Shown here: in pieces, positions 27,282 through 36,948 of the stretch
Numbering within the stretch: the stretch's first letter is position 1
Layout: each line of letters begins with the position of its first letter
Source: Algibacter sp.
Lineage (GTDB): Bacteria; Bacteroidota; Bacteroidia; Flavobacteriales; Flavobacteriaceae
Assembly (NCBI RefSeq): GCF_029245835.1
Contig: NZ_JAQWOO010000050.1
Location: 1 to 61,870, forward strand
Direction: 5' to 3'
DNA length: 61,870 bases
Notes under the pieces: generated by a model
What the model saw: only the letters and a program-made list of their open reading frames with translations
Databases searched by the model: none
Told to the model about the DNA's origin: nothing
Made by a program: the position numbers and the translations under genes

Positions 27282-28865
27282 TTATCTTGTTTTAATAATA
27301 TGAAGCATTTCAGACTTTAAACTTTTCTTTATTTTTTTTAAAGATTTTTTATGGGCTATATTTTTCCATTCGTATGGATCTTTTTTATGGTCGTACAATT
27401 CTTCGGAACCATCTCCATATAATATATATCTATACCTTTGGGTTCTGTACGAATAATTTTGTTTATTTATTGCTTTTTTATTTCCATACCCATAATTTCC
27501 TACTACAGTTAATGCACCATTTGGACCGCTCCAATCTTTGGTTTTTGAATTTTCTAAAAAGGGTAACAAACTAAAACCTCCTAAATTACCTCCTTTAGAG
27601 TTCAATTTGGTATCGCCTTGTAAGGAGCAGTATTCCATCAAGGTAGGATATATATCTATTAAGGATACAGGGTGCTCTACTTTTTCACCTTTTGTTTCAG
27701 GGGTTTTTATAATTAGCGGAATTCTTGCACTTTCTTCCCAAGGTGAATTTTTAAATAAATAACTTTTTTCTCCCATTTGCCAACCATGATCACTAGTAAA
27801 AACAACGATTGTATTTTCTTTAAATTTACTTCGATTTAAGGCATCCACCACTTTTCCGATTTGTTCATCAACAAAGGTTACACAGGCTAAATAGGCTTGC
27901 AGAAAATGTTTTAGTGCTATTTCACGATTACCACCATAAGATTCTAATAGCATTTTATAATACTTAGGACCTTTATTATCTTTATTCGCTTCAAAATTAT
28001 TGTTGTAATAAGTATCTTTTTCATCATTCTTCAACCAATTATCTAATTGAATTTCATCAAGAGGAAACATATCAAAATATTTGTCTGGTGCATGTAATGG
28101 TGTGTGTGGCCTTACAAAACCTATGCCCATAAAAAAAGGCTGTTCCGTTTCACGTTTTTCAAGGTCGTTTAATTTTGAAACCGCCCATTGCGCATGCAAT
28201 TCGTCTTGTAATAAATCACGATTGTCATCATTGGTATATTTTAAAGGTTTATTATCCCAGCCATACACCAGTCCTTTTTCTCCCCATTCGCCTTGAGATA
28301 TACCTCCATCAGATAAACGCCCATATGAACCATCAATGGGACCAATTGAATTGTACGGACTTGGTACAGAGGGATTCACTGAAGTTTTCTTTCCATCAAA
28401 AAAGAAAGGGCCATAGTTATGTTGTTCTTTCATACCCCATTCGTTCCAATCATCAGTGGCTTTACCGTGCGTTAATTTTCCAGTTCCCAGAGTTGTATAT
28501 CCATTTTCTTGAAACAATTTCATTAATGTTTTGTTATTTTTCAAAACAGCTTGTTTTCTGTGGTCTGTCCATCCAAAATCTTTAGAATCATGCGGATAAA
28601 CCCCGGTAAATAGACTATTACGCGAAGGTTGACAAACAGGCACGTTAGACTGCGCATTTACAAATTGAACACCAGTTGCCGCTAGTTTATCTATGTTAGG
28701 CGTTTTAGCTTGTGGATGCCCTCCAAAAACGCCTTCATAATCATTTAAATCGTCACACATGATAAAAATAACATTGGGTTTCCTTGTTTCTTGAGCGAAA
28801 ACGTTCAAAGAAATTAGAATACCTAAAAAGGGTGTCAGTAAAAAATAGATTTTGCTTTTTTGCAT
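27282..28865 (-). CDS. Secreted S1 sulfatase, probably subfamily S1_7
   Basis: This 527-residue sulfatase has an SPI signal (about 1-25, NVFAQ). It has the DDLNDYEGVFGGHPQAKTPN block and the formylglycine site VCQPSRNSLFTGVYP with Cys78. The SDHGWQMGEKSYLFKNSPWEE segment completes the S1_7-like pattern. It follows a beta-helix protein gene by 56 bases and precedes the esterase by 13. The adjacent beta-helix gene recalls the fused beta-helix/S1_7 protein at 38860. It is only moderately similar to the 19250 sulfatase, so the two probably have different sulfate specificities. Confidence 0.88.
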   Translation of the reverse strand: MQKSKIYFLLTPFLGILISLNVFAQETRKPNVIFIMCDDLNDYEGVFGGHPQAKTPNIDKLAATGVQFVNAQSNVPVCQPSRNSLFTGVYPHDSKDFGWTDHRKQAVLKNNKTLMKLFQENGYTTLGTGKLTHGKATDDWNEWGMKEQHNYGPFFFDGKKTSVNPSVPSPYNSIGPIDGSYGRLSDGGISQGEWGEKGLVYGWDNKPLKYTNDDNRDLLQDELHAQWAVSKLNDLEKRETEQPFFMGIGFVRPHTPLHAPDKYFDMFPLDEIQLDNWLKNDEKDTYYNNNFEANKDNKGPKYYKMLLESYGGNREIALKHFLQAYLACVTFVDEQIGKVVDALNRSKFKENTIVVFTSDHGWQMGEKSYLFKNSPWEESARIPLIIKTPETKGEKVEHPVSLIDIYPTLMEYCSLQGDTKLNSKGGNLGGFSLLPFLENSKTKDWSGPNGALTVVGNYGYGNKKAINKQNYSYRTQRYRYILYGDGSEELYDHKKDPYEWKNIAHKKSLKKIKKSLKSEMLHIIKTR

Positions 28866-28921
28866 AATTATAAAGTTTTGAATGTTTTATTGTTTCATGA
28901 CGAATAACTTAACTTGTCGTT

Positions 28922-30865
28922 TTATTTTTTTAAAATTAATTGACTTCGACTTCCTTTAATTTCCAGAATGTACATTCCGGTTTCAAAATTTGATATATCA
29001 ATTGCACCTGAAGTTTTTCCGGTACTAATTTCCTGGCCAGACATACTATAAATTATGTAGGAGACTGGTTTTGAGTTGTTTGAGATGTGTAACTTATCTG
29101 TAGTTGGATTAGGGTATACTTTTAAAGTAGTGTCGTTTAGTTCTGAAACACCTAAAGAAACATTAAATTCATGAGCACCAATATCTGTAGGCAAACTACT
29201 TGATAGCATATTACCAAAAAAATCTTTATCTCCATTATTACTAATTAATAACCCCGCGTCAATGGCAGGAGAGCTATTAAGGAGCAAATAATCATTAACG
29301 GATAATCCTCCTGGGTTTGTTAATTGCGGATTATCATAAATATCATTTTGTGAATTATTATAGAGTGTTTCAGAAGAAATATTAGGATAACTCCCGCTAC
29401 CATACCAAAGGTTGGTATCAAATAAATTGTCAAAGCCTGGAGTTTCTGGAGTCCAACCTAAATCTTCTTCTTCAAAAATTAAATTACCATCAATATAAAA
29501 AATATTATTTTTAACAGTATTATCGTACGAAGACTCGCCAATTACCAAGCGAGAAGTCATTCCTGTACTAACATAAATGGTGTTATTGTAAACATGGTTA
29601 TTATTGGAGCCTATTCTAGTTTGACCTTGAAATCCTGTAAAATTAGAAAACCAAATAATCTTACCAGATTGAGCATTTTTTTCACCATTAGGACTGTACA
29701 TTTCTGGGTTACTAACAATGGTTGAACCATTAGTCCATTTTACTCGAGCACCATCATTAATACTAACATTATAACGATAAATACAATTGGTATTTGCCCC
29801 CATAAATTCGGCAAAGCCTCCAGCATTATCATAGCTTAAATTATATTGAACAATTATATTATCATTTTCAATATCAATATGAGCACCACAAGAATCTGCG
29901 GCACCTCTAACATGAGAAAATTCATTAAACTGTAAAATACCATTTTTACATCTTACGGACCAAAAACCACTTCCTCTTCCATGTTGTCTGGTATCTAGAG
30001 AATAATCGCCAGTATATCTAGAGATATTATTTTCTATAAGAAAGCCATCTACGTTAAAAAAAACGATACCAGAACCCCCAATATGATGTAAATTATTGTT
30101 ACTAATATTAATATTCTTTTGATATTGGTTTACCGGAGGATTGACGTCTGGAATCCATTTATTAACGCTTATACCCACGTAACCTATATCAGTAATTTCA
30201 CAACCTTCAATTATAATATTATCGAAAAAATTATTATTCCCCATGCCATCAGAAGTAAAATAAATACCATATCCCTTATAGGCATCACTGTTTTCAGACC
30301 CCGATGCGATTGTTGGGTATATTTTATGGATTTTGAGATTATGTAATGTGATGTTTTTTTTTATTCCAGAGTAAAGAACATGAGCAAAAAAACCATATCG
30401 ATTTCTATCTGCCCCAGATTCTAGAGTACCATCATCTTCGTTGGCATCATTTTTTAATATTAAATCTTTAAATGTCAAATATTGTTTTTCAGAAGCGTCT
30501 ATACACATTTTATAGTTTTTCCCATTAATTACTGGTCTTGTTGCTCCTCCATAACTTCCAAATGTAATAACCGAAGTATTATTCCCGCTTGATGATGGTA
30601 TTAATTTTCCGAAAAATTCCTGTCCTGATTTAAATAGAATCTGATCGCCAGGAGAGAAAGCAGTAGCATTAACTTTATCTATACTTTGCCATGCACTTAA
30701 CTCTGAGGTACCATTGTTGGAATCTAAGCCTTGGGTGTTGTCGATATAATAGGTAGTTTGACCAATTGCAATCAAAGAATAAAAACATATCACTATGAGT
30801 GCAATGCATTCTTTATTTCTAAATATAAGGGTTGTCTTCCTTTTAATTTTTAATATTTTATTCAT
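28922..30865 (-). CDS. Right-handed beta-helix protein with T9SS tail
   Basis: This 647-residue protein has an N-terminal signal ending at IAIGQ and a QTTYYID start of the mature chain. Parallel beta-helix coils span about 40-545. The C-terminal T9SS tail begins YPNPTTDKLHIS. In the middle it carries the signature shared with three other proteins here: Asp324, His329, Asp331 and Glu353 (DSCGAHID and GGFAEFMG). This is the most divergent of the four. Fold and export suggest a secreted polysaccharide-active enzyme, either a glycosidase or a lyase. It does not show hallmark residues I can match to a characterised family. It is the first gene of the GH50/sulfatase operon. Confidence 0.75.
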   Translation of the reverse strand: MNKILKIKRKTTLIFRNKECIALIVICFYSLIAIGQTTYYIDNTQGLDSNNGTSELSAWQSIDKVNATAFSPGDQILFKSGQEFFGKLIPSSSGNNTSVITFGSYGGATRPVINGKNYKMCIDASEKQYLTFKDLILKNDANEDDGTLESGADRNRYGFFAHVLYSGIKKNITLHNLKIHKIYPTIASGSENSDAYKGYGIYFTSDGMGNNNFFDNIIIEGCEITDIGYVGISVNKWIPDVNPPVNQYQKNINISNNNLHHIGGSGIVFFNVDGFLIENNISRYTGDYSLDTRQHGRGSGFWSVRCKNGILQFNEFSHVRGAADSCGAHIDIENDNIIVQYNLSYDNAGGFAEFMGANTNCIYRYNVSINDGARVKWTNGSTIVSNPEMYSPNGEKNAQSGKIIWFSNFTGFQGQTRIGSNNNHVYNNTIYVSTGMTSRLVIGESSYDNTVKNNIFYIDGNLIFEEEDLGWTPETPGFDNLFDTNLWYGSGSYPNISSETLYNNSQNDIYDNPQLTNPGGLSVNDYLLLNSSPAIDAGLLISNNGDKDFFGNMLSSSLPTDIGAHEFNVSLGVSELNDTTLKVYPNPTTDKLHISNNSKPVSYIIYSMSGQEISTGKTSGAIDISNFETGMYILEIKGSRSQLILKK

Positions 30866-31582
30866 TTAATTCGATTTTTGGGTTATAAAAAAACTTAAGT
30901 AGGTATTTGTTTTATTGTTTTAAAATGGCTTAAAAAATTGAAACTAACTGGAGTGAATATTATTTACCGTAATAAGTCGAATAAACTAATTAATTCCCTA
31001 GTATCTCAAAAAATCAAATTTATAACCATATTATCTAAAGGAATGTTCAAAAATTACCCATAAGTAGTAGTTTTTTATCACAAGCTATTTAATGATAACT
31101 ATACAAACTTGAATTACCAATTTTCACAAGTGAAAAAAAACAGTATTCCATATGCACATTGGGCACTGAGAAGAAGTTTAAACCTTAAAAAAGAATGTCG
31201 CTTATTGTAACTAAAATAAGATTAAAATTTACACACCGAAACATAATAAGTTTGCCAATTTCTTTATCCCAAAAACAACTTCTATACCATATTTATGGTT
31301 AGTTATTGATTAACATTTTCATTCAATCTTGCGAAAAGCTAATAATTTTTTTAAGTAAAATAAAGTTCACCTTTCTCTTAAGATCTTTGATAGGTTGCTA
31401 AGATGTTCAAAAAAAACTTACAAAATTCTGCCGATAATATGCGATTAATTACGGTGAACTGAAAACCATTGACTTAGAGGTAAAAAGTGGAGTAACAAGG
31501 GTAATTCCTGCAATATATTTTTGATTCTATTTAAGTTCATTGTCACAAAAACTAAACAATTCAATTTCTAAAACTAATAATT
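30866..31582. other. Divergent intergenic region
   Basis: This AT-rich region of about 700 bases lies between the minus-strand GH50/sulfatase operon and the + strand orphan T9SS gene. It must hold promoters for both. A perfect TAAGTTTGC (TAnnTTTG box) occurs at 31247-31255 on the + strand, though without a clear -33 box, and a TATTTTTG at 31516-31523 lies closer to the + strand gene. No credible ORF. Confidence 0.4.
31247..31255 (+). promoter_or_regulatory. Possible -7 promoter box
   Basis: TAAGTTTGC fits the Bacteroidetes TAnnTTTG consensus, including the following pyrimidine. No convincing TTTG lies 19-21 bases upstream, and the gene start is 330 bases away, so this is tentative. Confidence 0.2.
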
Positions 31583-32803
31583 ATGAATAAAAATTACCTT
31601 TTAATGATGCTTTTTGCAACTTCACTAACAACTTTTGGTCAGACGACTTTAACAGTAGGTCCCGATTGGAGTTCAGGTAGTTGGAGTAGTGGAACACCTA
31701 TAGCGGGTCAAGCAACAATTATTGATGTCGCAACTTCTAATGTCGATGCTGATTATACTCAATCAAGATTGATAAATACTGCGGGCGCATCAGATGTGAC
31801 AATCAATGGTGTAAATAAACTGACTATTGATAATAATGGGACTTTGGAAAATATATCTTCTACACCAAGCATTATGACTATTAATTGCAATCTTAGGATA
31901 GGTGGAACTACTCAAATAGGTTCTTTAGGTGCAGATGCAAATAATTACGTATTTGGAGGTAATTTACAAGGCGGTGGGACTTTAGAGTTTATGACCAATG
32001 TAAACGCTACTATTGGCGCTACTGCAGATTTCTCTGGTTATAATGGAAATTATCGTGTATATAAAGGTACTAACCTTATTTTTGATACAACAAATCCTAT
32101 CAATGGCGTGACAGGCAAACAAATCAGGCAGCAGGAAAATGGCACAGGAACCGTAACGATTAATTCGCCAAACATTTGTAATTCTGTACAATTTTGGTGT
32201 AACAGCGGTAATAATAGATTTCTTAATGTGGTATTTAACGCAAATCAAGATAACATAGGTAAATTTATTTTACTTGCAAACAGTAATACAACTACTAATG
32301 CTATAAATGTTACTATAGGGCCAGGTGTGACTTCTCTTCAATTTGAGGATCATAGTGGTGGAGGTACTCCTGTAGTTTGGGCCGCGAACCAAACGCTTAA
32401 CATTATTAATTTTGCAGACAATGTACTGAATTTTGGTGGTGTTGCTACTGGTCTTACGGAGGAACAATTAGCCAAAATTACTGTAGATGTTGATACTACT
32501 GGAAAAGAATTGACTTTAACCAGCTCTGGAGACTTAGTGTTAGCTCCTACACTTTCTGCTAAAGTTCCTTTTTCTAATGTAAATTTTTCAATCTATCCAA
32601 ACCCGGTGGATAATATCTTAAATATCGAATCAGAAGAACAGATTGCTGTTATTCAAATTACAGATGTTTTAGGAAAAACAATTACAACTCAAAAAGGCAA
32701 GCTGAAAAGTGTAAATACGGCAAACTTTGCAAAGGGAATTTATATTTTGAAAGTGTTTGCAAAAAATGGCGCTTCAACTGCTAAAAAGTTTATCAAAAAA
32801 TAA
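31583..32803 (+). CDS. Orphan secreted T9SS protein, autotransporter-like beta-solenoid
   Basis: This 406-residue protein has an SPI signal (about 1-20, TTFGQT). A long Asn-, Thr- and Gly-rich beta region follows (about 25-320), with segments such as DVTINGVNKLTIDNNGTLEN and YVFGGNLQGGGTLEF. These resemble the passenger repeats of autotransporters. It ends in a T9SS tail from YPNPVDNILNI to GASTAKKFIKK. No catalytic motif or known family recognised. It is monocistronic, with a large upstream region and a terminator behind it. A surface adhesin or glycan-binding role is a guess from the fold and location. Confidence 0.65.
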   Translation: MNKNYLLMMLFATSLTTFGQTTLTVGPDWSSGSWSSGTPIAGQATIIDVATSNVDADYTQSRLINTAGASDVTINGVNKLTIDNNGTLENISSTPSIMTINCNLRIGGTTQIGSLGADANNYVFGGNLQGGGTLEFMTNVNATIGATADFSGYNGNYRVYKGTNLIFDTTNPINGVTGKQIRQQENGTGTVTINSPNICNSVQFWCNSGNNRFLNVVFNANQDNIGKFILLANSNTTTNAINVTIGPGVTSLQFEDHSGGGTPVVWAANQTLNIINFADNVLNFGGVATGLTEEQLAKITVDVDTTGKELTLTSSGDLVLAPTLSAKVPFSNVNFSIYPNPVDNILNIESEEQIAVIQITDVLGKTITTQKGKLKSVNTANFAKGIYILKVFAKNGASTAKKFIKK

Positions 32804-33181
32804 TTTATAACGTTATATATATAAGCTCCCAATATAGTAAACTATACTGGGAGCTTTTTAGTTTTTATATTAAACGATAAAGAGGTATTGTAAATTAGTT
32901 CAATAATTTTGCATGTTTTAAAAAGTACAATGTTAATATATGTTTTTTTGAGAACTGATAGATGATTTTTAAAAGAAGCAAAACACTTGTTTTTGGTGTT
33001 TTTTAACAGGCAACTAACTGACGACACTTTAAATTTTGAACCCATAAAATAATCTATTCGGAAGATATTAAGAGTTATAAAAACACACTGATTTAGTTTG
33101 AAATATTTTTTCTTTCTTCATCTAAATCAATATAGTTATCCTTTGACATTATTATAATAATTAAAAACATACGTGAAAATA
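32804..33181. other. Convergent intergenic region with one terminator
   Basis: This gap lies between the converging orphan T9SS gene and the minus-strand beta-helix gene. It contains the hairpin at 32823-32860. The rest is AT-rich with no recognisable gene; a 67-codon minus-strand frame here has no coding character. Confidence 0.5.
32823..32860 (+). terminator. Rho-independent terminator after the orphan T9SS gene
   Basis: AAGCTCCCAATATAG pairs with CTATACTGGGAGCTT with a single mismatch across a short loop, and a T-rich tract follows. Confidence 0.75.
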
Positions 33182-35134
33182 CTATTTATTCACAATAAAT
33201 CTATTCGTTTGTATATCATTTATTTTAAGAAAGTAAACACCATTCTCTAAATTAGAAACATCGATAAATTCTTTAAACAGAGGTTTCATCACAATTTGTC
33301 CCAGTGTATTATATATAATTAATTTTGAGTGTTTATTAATACTTTTTGCAGTAAGACTAATAAATTTATTTGTTGGATTGGGATAAATTTTAAAATTATC
33401 TGCAAGCTTAACATTATCAGTCGATAGAAGTTCACCATTTTTAGCATTACAAGCCCCTATGTTTGGGGTACCAGATGATAAATCTATAGGATGTCCATAA
33501 AAATCTACATTTGGGTATTCCGGTACATTTACAAAAATTCCTATTCCTGCCTCAGCTACTGGAGGTCCTTGATGAGCAACACCTGTATTGATGGCATTAC
33601 TATTTGTGTTTAATTGATAGCCAAATTTGTCTCCTGAATTTTCATTATTAAAAAAGGGTTCCCCATCTACAGGGCTAGAATCGCTATTTCTAAAACTACC
33701 GCGTACACTTCCAAAAAACAGGTTGTTAGTCATAAAAAGTGGCGTACCATTGTTTCTTATTACCATTTGTTTACCTCCTAAAGAAGCACCATTTATAGCA
33801 TAAAATATATTATTGTAAATATGTGTATTGGTGGCATCTATATCTATTGCAGTAGAATAATTATAATTCATTACCACCGTATTATTATAGATATAGCTTT
33901 CGTCTGAATAGTGAACTTGATCTCCGGGAGTTTTTTCATTTATCCAGATGGTATGATTGCTATTTGTCCAACCCGGATTTTCTCGCCATCCATCATTTAC
34001 ACTAACATTAAACCTGTAAACCGCGTTTACGTTACCACCCAGTATTTCTACAAACCCACCTTCGCAGTCTTCCATATAATTGTACTGAATAAATGTATTT
34101 ACATTTTCATGGTCTACATGAATACCGTGAGAATCTAAATATCCTCGTATGTGTAAGCATTGGTTGTATTGTATAACGGTGTTGATACTACGCCACGTCC
34201 AAACCGAGCTCCCTCTTGCAGGCATTCTTGGATCTGAGTTATCTCCAGGATAGTCAAAAATGTTATTTTCTATTAAACAATTGTAAGTTCGGGTTGGCAA
34301 TATACATGTACCTCCAATTTTGTAAAAGGTATTATTTCTAAACACAAAATTCTTATTTCTTGATTCATCATCATCGCCATTGCCTCCATCATGTTTAACG
34401 TGTACCCCCAAGCGTTGTAAATCTGTAAAATAACAATCTTCAACCAGGACATCCTGAATGTTTTTGTGATTATTGGCAGTGTTCCAAGTAGAAAAAAAAC
34501 GTATTCCTGCAACTTCTAAACCATTAAAATCTTCTGGGTCTAGCATAGGCTGGACAGCATATACATTTTGAAGCGTGAGATTTCTAAACGTGAAATTTCT
34601 TAATACATCCGGCCCTGTATTATGAATATAAATGCCAAATGCATCTTTATCATCAATACCATTTCTTGTTACCAATCTTTCATTGTTAATTTCTAAATCG
34701 TCGAAAATTATATGCTCATTATTATTTACATAAATGGCCTCTTGGTAATCGCCACCTTCAGCTGCACCCACTTCACCTGTAATTATAGGTTTATTGCCTG
34801 TTCCATAAGAAGAAATTAGTATGGGTTGAGTTTGAGTCCCAGAACCGTTTACAACAAAATGACCATCAAATCGCTCGCCTTTTTTAAACAACACCTCATC
34901 TCCTGGTTGTAAAACCTGCATTGAAATTTTAGTTAAACTTTGCCAAGCTAAATTTATTGAAGTACCACTACTATCATCAGAGCCATTCGTGGCATCTAAA
35001 TAATAGGTGGTTTGTGAATACCCAAAAAATGAAAAAAAGTAAAAAAAAAGAATCGTTAGTGTAGTTCGAAATATTCGCAGATCAATAAAACACCTTGAAT
35101 CAGGATTTTTACGAAGTATATTTTTAATTTTCAT
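33182..35134 (-). CDS. Right-handed beta-helix protein with T9SS tail (paralog of the 47773 protein)
   Basis: This 650-residue protein has a long N-terminal extension before a hydrophobic signal ending FFGYSQ, then TTYYLDATNGSDD. The beta-helix spans about 45-565 with the shared signature Asp334 (DSHG), His339, Asp341 (HVD) and Glu363 (EGGFVE). A T9SS tail begins YPNPTNKFISL. The helix is strongly similar to the 555-residue lipoprotein at 47773, which lacks this tail. It stands divergent from the S1_15-type sulfatase. Predicted to be a secreted polysaccharide-active enzyme; the reaction is unknown. Confidence 0.78.
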   Translation of the reverse strand: MKIKNILRKNPDSRCFIDLRIFRTTLTILFFYFFSFFGYSQTTYYLDATNGSDDSSGTSINLAWQSLTKISMQVLQPGDEVLFKKGERFDGHFVVNGSGTQTQPILISSYGTGNKPIITGEVGAAEGGDYQEAIYVNNNEHIIFDDLEINNERLVTRNGIDDKDAFGIYIHNTGPDVLRNFTFRNLTLQNVYAVQPMLDPEDFNGLEVAGIRFFSTWNTANNHKNIQDVLVEDCYFTDLQRLGVHVKHDGGNGDDDESRNKNFVFRNNTFYKIGGTCILPTRTYNCLIENNIFDYPGDNSDPRMPARGSSVWTWRSINTVIQYNQCLHIRGYLDSHGIHVDHENVNTFIQYNYMEDCEGGFVEILGGNVNAVYRFNVSVNDGWRENPGWTNSNHTIWINEKTPGDQVHYSDESYIYNNTVVMNYNYSTAIDIDATNTHIYNNIFYAINGASLGGKQMVIRNNGTPLFMTNNLFFGSVRGSFRNSDSSPVDGEPFFNNENSGDKFGYQLNTNSNAINTGVAHQGPPVAEAGIGIFVNVPEYPNVDFYGHPIDLSSGTPNIGACNAKNGELLSTDNVKLADNFKIYPNPTNKFISLTAKSINKHSKLIIYNTLGQIVMKPLFKEFIDVSNLENGVYFLKINDIQTNRFIVNK

Positions 35135-35351
35135 AGATAATTATTTTTTTTTAAGTAAAATTACTTTAGAAGTGAATCTCTTAGCGCTTACTTATTATCT
35201 TTTTAATATCAAAAATTATCTCAATCTTAAATACTCCATGCATTAGGATCAAATATTAATAATTTATGCTTTTATTTGGGTAATTTGTCCACTATTATTG
35301 AAAGGACTAAAATTATTAATTTACAAGTGCGATAAACTAATTAAATATCTG

Positions 35352-36911
35352 ATGAAAAAAACAAGACTAAAATTATTTACTGCAGTACTGACAATATTTA
35401 TATGCATACTTTCGTGTAAAGATAGTGATGCTCAAAAGTCTATACCTACAATAAAAAAGCCAAATATTATCATTATCTATACTGATGATTTGGGTTATGG
35501 CGATATTAGTGCCAATGGGGCTACTGAAATTAAAACACCCAATATTGATGTTTTAGCGAATGAAGGGGTAAGGTTTACTAATGGTTATGCAAGTTCTGCG
35601 ACCTGTACACCTAGTCGGTATGCTTTATTGACAGGAGTGTATCCTTGGAAGAACAAAAGCGCAAAAATACTACCGGGCACTGCATCATTGATTATAGACA
35701 CCACTCAAATGACGATTCCGAAAATGTTAAAAACCAAAGGCTATCATACGGGTATTGTTGGAAAATGGCATTTAGGCTTAGGGTCAGGAAATGTAAATTG
35801 GAACAAAACGGTTTCACCAGGGCCAAACGAAGTAGGGTTTGACTATTCTTATATTATGGCAGCCACTCAAGATCGGGTTCCTACGGTGTATATAGAAAAT
35901 GGCGATGTTGTTGGTTTAGATCCTAACGACCCAATAGAAATTGACTATAAAAAGAATTTCGAAGGGCAACCAAATGGGATCGATAACCCAGAGTTATTAT
36001 CTATGAAATGGCATCACGGTCATAATAGTAGTATTGTGAATGGAATTCCAAGGATTGGTTTTATGAAGGGCGGAGAATCTGCTAAATGGAGTGATGTAGA
36101 TATGGCTGACCACTTTTTAAAGGGAGCACAAGATTATGTAAAGCAGCATAAAAACGAACCTTTCTTTTTATACTATGCCTTACAACAGCCTCATGTTCCC
36201 AGAACACCACATCCTCGTTTTGTTGGTAAATCTGGAATGGGACCAAGAGGTGATGTGATTTTGGAGGCTGATTGGGTTATTGGCGAGTTTATGAAAACTT
36301 TAGAATCTGAAGGTCTGTTAGAAAATACTTTGATTGTATTTTCAAGTGATAATGGCCCCGTTTTAAATGATGGCTATTATGATGACGCTGTGGAAAAATT
36401 AGGAAATCATACTCCAGCTGGCCCTTTTAGAGGTGGGAAATACAGTTTGTTTGAAGCTGGTACGCATGTACCGTTTATTACCTATTGGAAAGGAAGAATT
36501 CAGCCAACGGTGTCTGATGCTATGGTATGCCAAATGGATTTATTATCCTCTTTAGCGAAATTGATTGACAGCGATATTCGTGAAAATGACAGTGAAGAAT
36601 TATTAGAGGTGTTTTTAGGAGAAAGCTTTTTAGGACGTGATGAGTTGGTTATTGAAGCGACTTCAAGAACAGCTTTTAGAAAAGGAGATTGGGCTATGAT
36701 TCCACCATACAATGGTCCCGCAGTTTCTAAACAAGTAAATATTGAGATTGGTAACTCAAAGGAATATCAACTGTATAATTTAAAAGAAGATGCTGGACAA
36801 CAGCATAATTTAGCCACAACTAACCCAGAAAAACTTGCTGAATTGGTTGCTGCTTTTAAAGCTATTAAAGGCAATATTAATACAAAAATTGAACAAATAG
36901 AATTACACTAA
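35352..36911 (+). CDS. Sulfatase lipoprotein, probably subfamily S1_15
   Basis: The ATG at 35352 is preferred over one at 35298 because it opens directly into a lipoprotein signal (MKKTRLKLF ... CILSC). This gives 519 residues. The formylglycine site is TCTPSRYALLTGVYP with Cys85; further sulfatase segments are VGKWHLGLG, FYYALQQPHVPR and FSSDNGPV. The CTPSRY core and NHTPAGPFRGGKYSLFEAGT resemble S1_15-type galactose/GalNAc-6-sulfatases. It is followed after 37 bases by the carboxypeptidase-regulatory-domain protein. Likely a cell-bound exo- or oligosaccharide sulfatase; substrate position unproven. Confidence 0.85.
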   Translation: MKKTRLKLFTAVLTIFICILSCKDSDAQKSIPTIKKPNIIIIYTDDLGYGDISANGATEIKTPNIDVLANEGVRFTNGYASSATCTPSRYALLTGVYPWKNKSAKILPGTASLIIDTTQMTIPKMLKTKGYHTGIVGKWHLGLGSGNVNWNKTVSPGPNEVGFDYSYIMAATQDRVPTVYIENGDVVGLDPNDPIEIDYKKNFEGQPNGIDNPELLSMKWHHGHNSSIVNGIPRIGFMKGGESAKWSDVDMADHFLKGAQDYVKQHKNEPFFLYYALQQPHVPRTPHPRFVGKSGMGPRGDVILEADWVIGEFMKTLESEGLLENTLIVFSSDNGPVLNDGYYDDAVEKLGNHTPAGPFRGGKYSLFEAGTHVPFITYWKGRIQPTVSDAMVCQMDLLSSLAKLIDSDIRENDSEELLEVFLGESFLGRDELVIEATSRTAFRKGDWAMIPPYNGPAVSKQVNIEIGNSKEYQLYNLKEDAGQQHNLATTNPEKLAELVAAFKAIKGNINTKIEQIELH

Positions 36912-36948
36912 ATATTATTATAGAAAATTATAATACCCTTCAGTTCAC

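Noticed and set aside
28175-28585. A 136-codon open frame on the + strand
   Set aside because: It lies wholly inside the minus-strand S1_7-type sulfatase gene, and its translation is rich in His, Leu and Tyr with no domain features. It is a shadow of the real gene.
32842-33045. A 67-codon minus-strand frame between converging genes
   Set aside because: Lys-, Ser- and Ile-rich translation typical of random AT-rich DNA, overlaps a terminator, and no family features or start context.
35298-35351. Upstream ATG extending the S1_15-type sulfatase by 18 residues
   Set aside because: The extension puts a charged stretch before the lipoprotein signal; the ATG at 35352 begins the signal directly.
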